A stretch of DNA of 5,887 nucleotides from contig DLMV01000058.1 of the NCBI GenBank assembly GCA_002478225.1, positions 1-5,887 of the forward strand, given 5' to 3'. Source of the DNA: Deltaproteobacteria bacterium UBA7527. Its GTDB lineage: Bacteria; Desulfobacterota; Syntrophorhabdia; Syntrophorhabdales; Syntrophorhabdaceae. Both the position numbers and the translations under genes were made by a program. Shown piece by piece: positions 5,883 through 5,887 of the stretch (its first letter is position 1; every line of letters begins with the position of its first letter). The notes beneath the pieces are model-generated. The model ran no database searches, had not been told where the DNA came from, and was given only the letters and a program-made list of their open reading frames with translations.

Positions 5883-5887
5883 ATAAA

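Overview
The window holds five genes, all read leftward on the minus strand. It also has an AT-rich non-coding stretch at the left edge (1-399) and a cluster of GC-rich inverted repeats at the right edge (5815-5882). The coding parts have moderate GC. Clear Shine-Dalgarno (SD) sites, a Sec-type signal peptide on one small protein and an iron-sulfur Old Yellow Enzyme (OYE) flavoprotein with its own 2[4Fe-4S] ferredoxin fit an anaerobic or facultative Gram-negative bacterium. Desulfobacterota-like or Nitrospirota-like is my guess from gene style; the sequence does not prove it.

Layout from the upstream (right) end. Hairpin-forming repeats at 5815-5882 are followed by a strong extended -10 sigma70-type promoter (5772-5799) that drives a 100-aa probable exported protein (5433-5735). 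After a 160-180 base gap with a small hairpin and a weak promoter candidate comes a two-helix membrane protein with a very basic tail (stop at 5020). A full-length glycogen phosphorylase (2560-4980) starts 39 bases later. After another 37 bases comes a 642-aa FMN/[4Fe-4S]/FAD reductase of the 2,4-dienoyl-CoA reductase / trimethylamine dehydrogenase type (594-2522). Its stop codon overlaps the start of a small ferredoxin (400-594). The short gaps suggest that at least the membrane protein, phosphorylase, reductase and ferredoxin can share a transcript.

How they work together. The reductase and ferredoxin look like a translationally coupled redox pair, with the ferredoxin as likely electron partner. 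Glycogen phosphorylase releases glucose-1-phosphate from storage glucan and feeds glycolysis. Its link to the redox pair may be only shared transcription. The left stretch has a second good leftward promoter (61-88) overlapped by a 13-bp palindrome, so the next gene to the left, outside the window, may be a separately regulated unit.

I see no CRISPR array, tRNA, rRNA, phage genes or complete mobile element. The core genes belong to known families. The least explained items are the right-edge inverted repeats, the left promoter with its palindrome, and the two small membrane or exported proteins.
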